In this document: piece by piece, positions 54,439 to 54,546 of the stretch
Layout: each line of letters starts with the position of its first letter
Position numbering within the stretch: position 1 is the first letter of the stretch
Origin: Bermanella sp034111105
Lineage (GTDB): Bacteria > Pseudomonadota > Gammaproteobacteria > Pseudomonadales > Oceanobacteraceae
Assembly (NCBI GenBank): GCA_034111105.1
Contig: JAWUXY010000006.1
Location: 1-54,546, forward strand
Direction: 5' to 3'
Length of the DNA: 54,546 bases
Made by a program: the position numbers and the translations under genes
Notes under the pieces: generated by a model
The model's database searches: none
What the model saw: only the letters and a program-made list of their open reading frames with translations
What the model was told of the DNA's origin: nothing

Positions 54439-54546
54439 GAGGCTGTAGATAAAGCTGTGTAAGTGCTTATCATCAAAGCCAGAAATGGCTAAGGATAGGC
54501 AGCAATGAACAAAGAAGCACTAGAAGCCTTTGCCCGCGAAGCGGCA
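54439..54546 (+). mobile_element. Left end of a probable IS256-family insertion sequence (cut by window edge)
   Basis: GAGGCTGTAGATAAAGCTGT followed by GTAA resembles the terminal repeats of IS256-group elements, which carry GGCTGTGTnnATAAA-type ends. About 65 bases later comes an ATG with a good ribosome binding site and a peptide of the transposase type. AGCCA-GAAA-TGGCT forms a small hairpin between the end and the gene. The other end lies outside the window. Confidence 0.45.
54505..54546 (+). CDS. Probable IS256-family transposase, N-terminal fragment
   Basis: Only 14 codons are visible (MNKEALEAFAREAA). This opening resembles that of IS256-family (mutator-type) transposases, which commonly begin with a charged M-x-x-x-L-E-A-L/F-A helix. 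AAGGATAGG lies upstream at normal spacing. The catalytic DDE domain is beyond the window. The call rests on the short match plus the terminal-repeat-like sequence before it. Confidence 0.42.
   Translation, partial: MNKEALEAFAREAA

Overview
The window looks like the chromosome of a marine-type gammaproteobacterium of the Oceanospirillales/Pseudomonadales kind. The main reason is the gene order leuC-leuD-leuB-asd-fimV-truA-trpF-(trpB-trpA)-accD-folC-dedD-cvpA-purF-metZ, which is a hallmark of Pseudomonas relatives. AT-rich codon use and a flagellar/pilus lifestyle (FimV, two chemoreceptors, cyclic-nucleotide signalling) fit this. No species is claimed.

Layout. 1-1090: a repeat-rich non-coding stretch and a tRNA-Ser(GGA) gene on the minus strand whose 3' tail and terminator are tandemly duplicated. 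1095-7871: a nitroreductase, a membrane class III adenylate cyclase coupled to a DUF6436-like protein, a GAF-GAF-HD-GYP protein, an ArsM-type arsenite methyltransferase and a GNAT acetyltransferase. 7891-11775: the moxR-DUF58-tgpA operon. 11817-29342: a long minus-strand biosynthetic run covering leucine, aspartate-semialdehyde, tryptophan, fatty acid, folate, purine and methionine genes plus the polar hub protein FimV. Intrinsic terminators and a REP-like element break it into sub-operons. 29503-36174: a LysR regulator divergent from leuC, a tandem universal stress protein, a MalM-like/beta-barrel lipoprotein, ArsH, a large M48 peptidase and an Lrp-type regulator. 36454-40129: leuA, preceded by a possibly structured leader, and a chemoreceptor. 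40175-46169: an accessory minus-strand cluster of AraC regulator, BASS-type symporter, extended SDR, exported heme-c/beta-propeller protein and MFS transporter. The three middle genes overlap by ATGA. 46287-54396: a second chemoreceptor, clpB with a sigma32-like promoter, a DMT exporter, a periplasmic solute-binding-like protein, a nitronate monooxygenase and a hotdog thioesterase. The last about 108 bases look like the left end of an IS256-family insertion sequence, cut by the window edge.

How the genes work together. LeuA, LeuCD and LeuB form the full leucine branch but sit in two loci with different candidate regulators (an Lrp-type protein beside leuA, a LysR protein beside leuC). Two second-messenger systems (cAMP synthesis and a c-di-GMP-type HD-GYP protein) lie side by side. 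ArsM and ArsH are both arsenic-methylation genes but lie about 25 kb apart, with no arsenite pump or arsenate reductase in the window. The least-explained part is the 40.2-46.2 kb cluster, which combines transport, an NAD-dependent dehydrogenase and a periplasmic heme-propeller protein under a likely AraC regulator.

No CRISPR array, prophage, toxin-antitoxin pair or recognisable defence system was seen. The most original observations are the heme-propeller cluster, the candidate leuA leader, the interrupted trpB-trpA junction, and several small repeat families in intergenic DNA.
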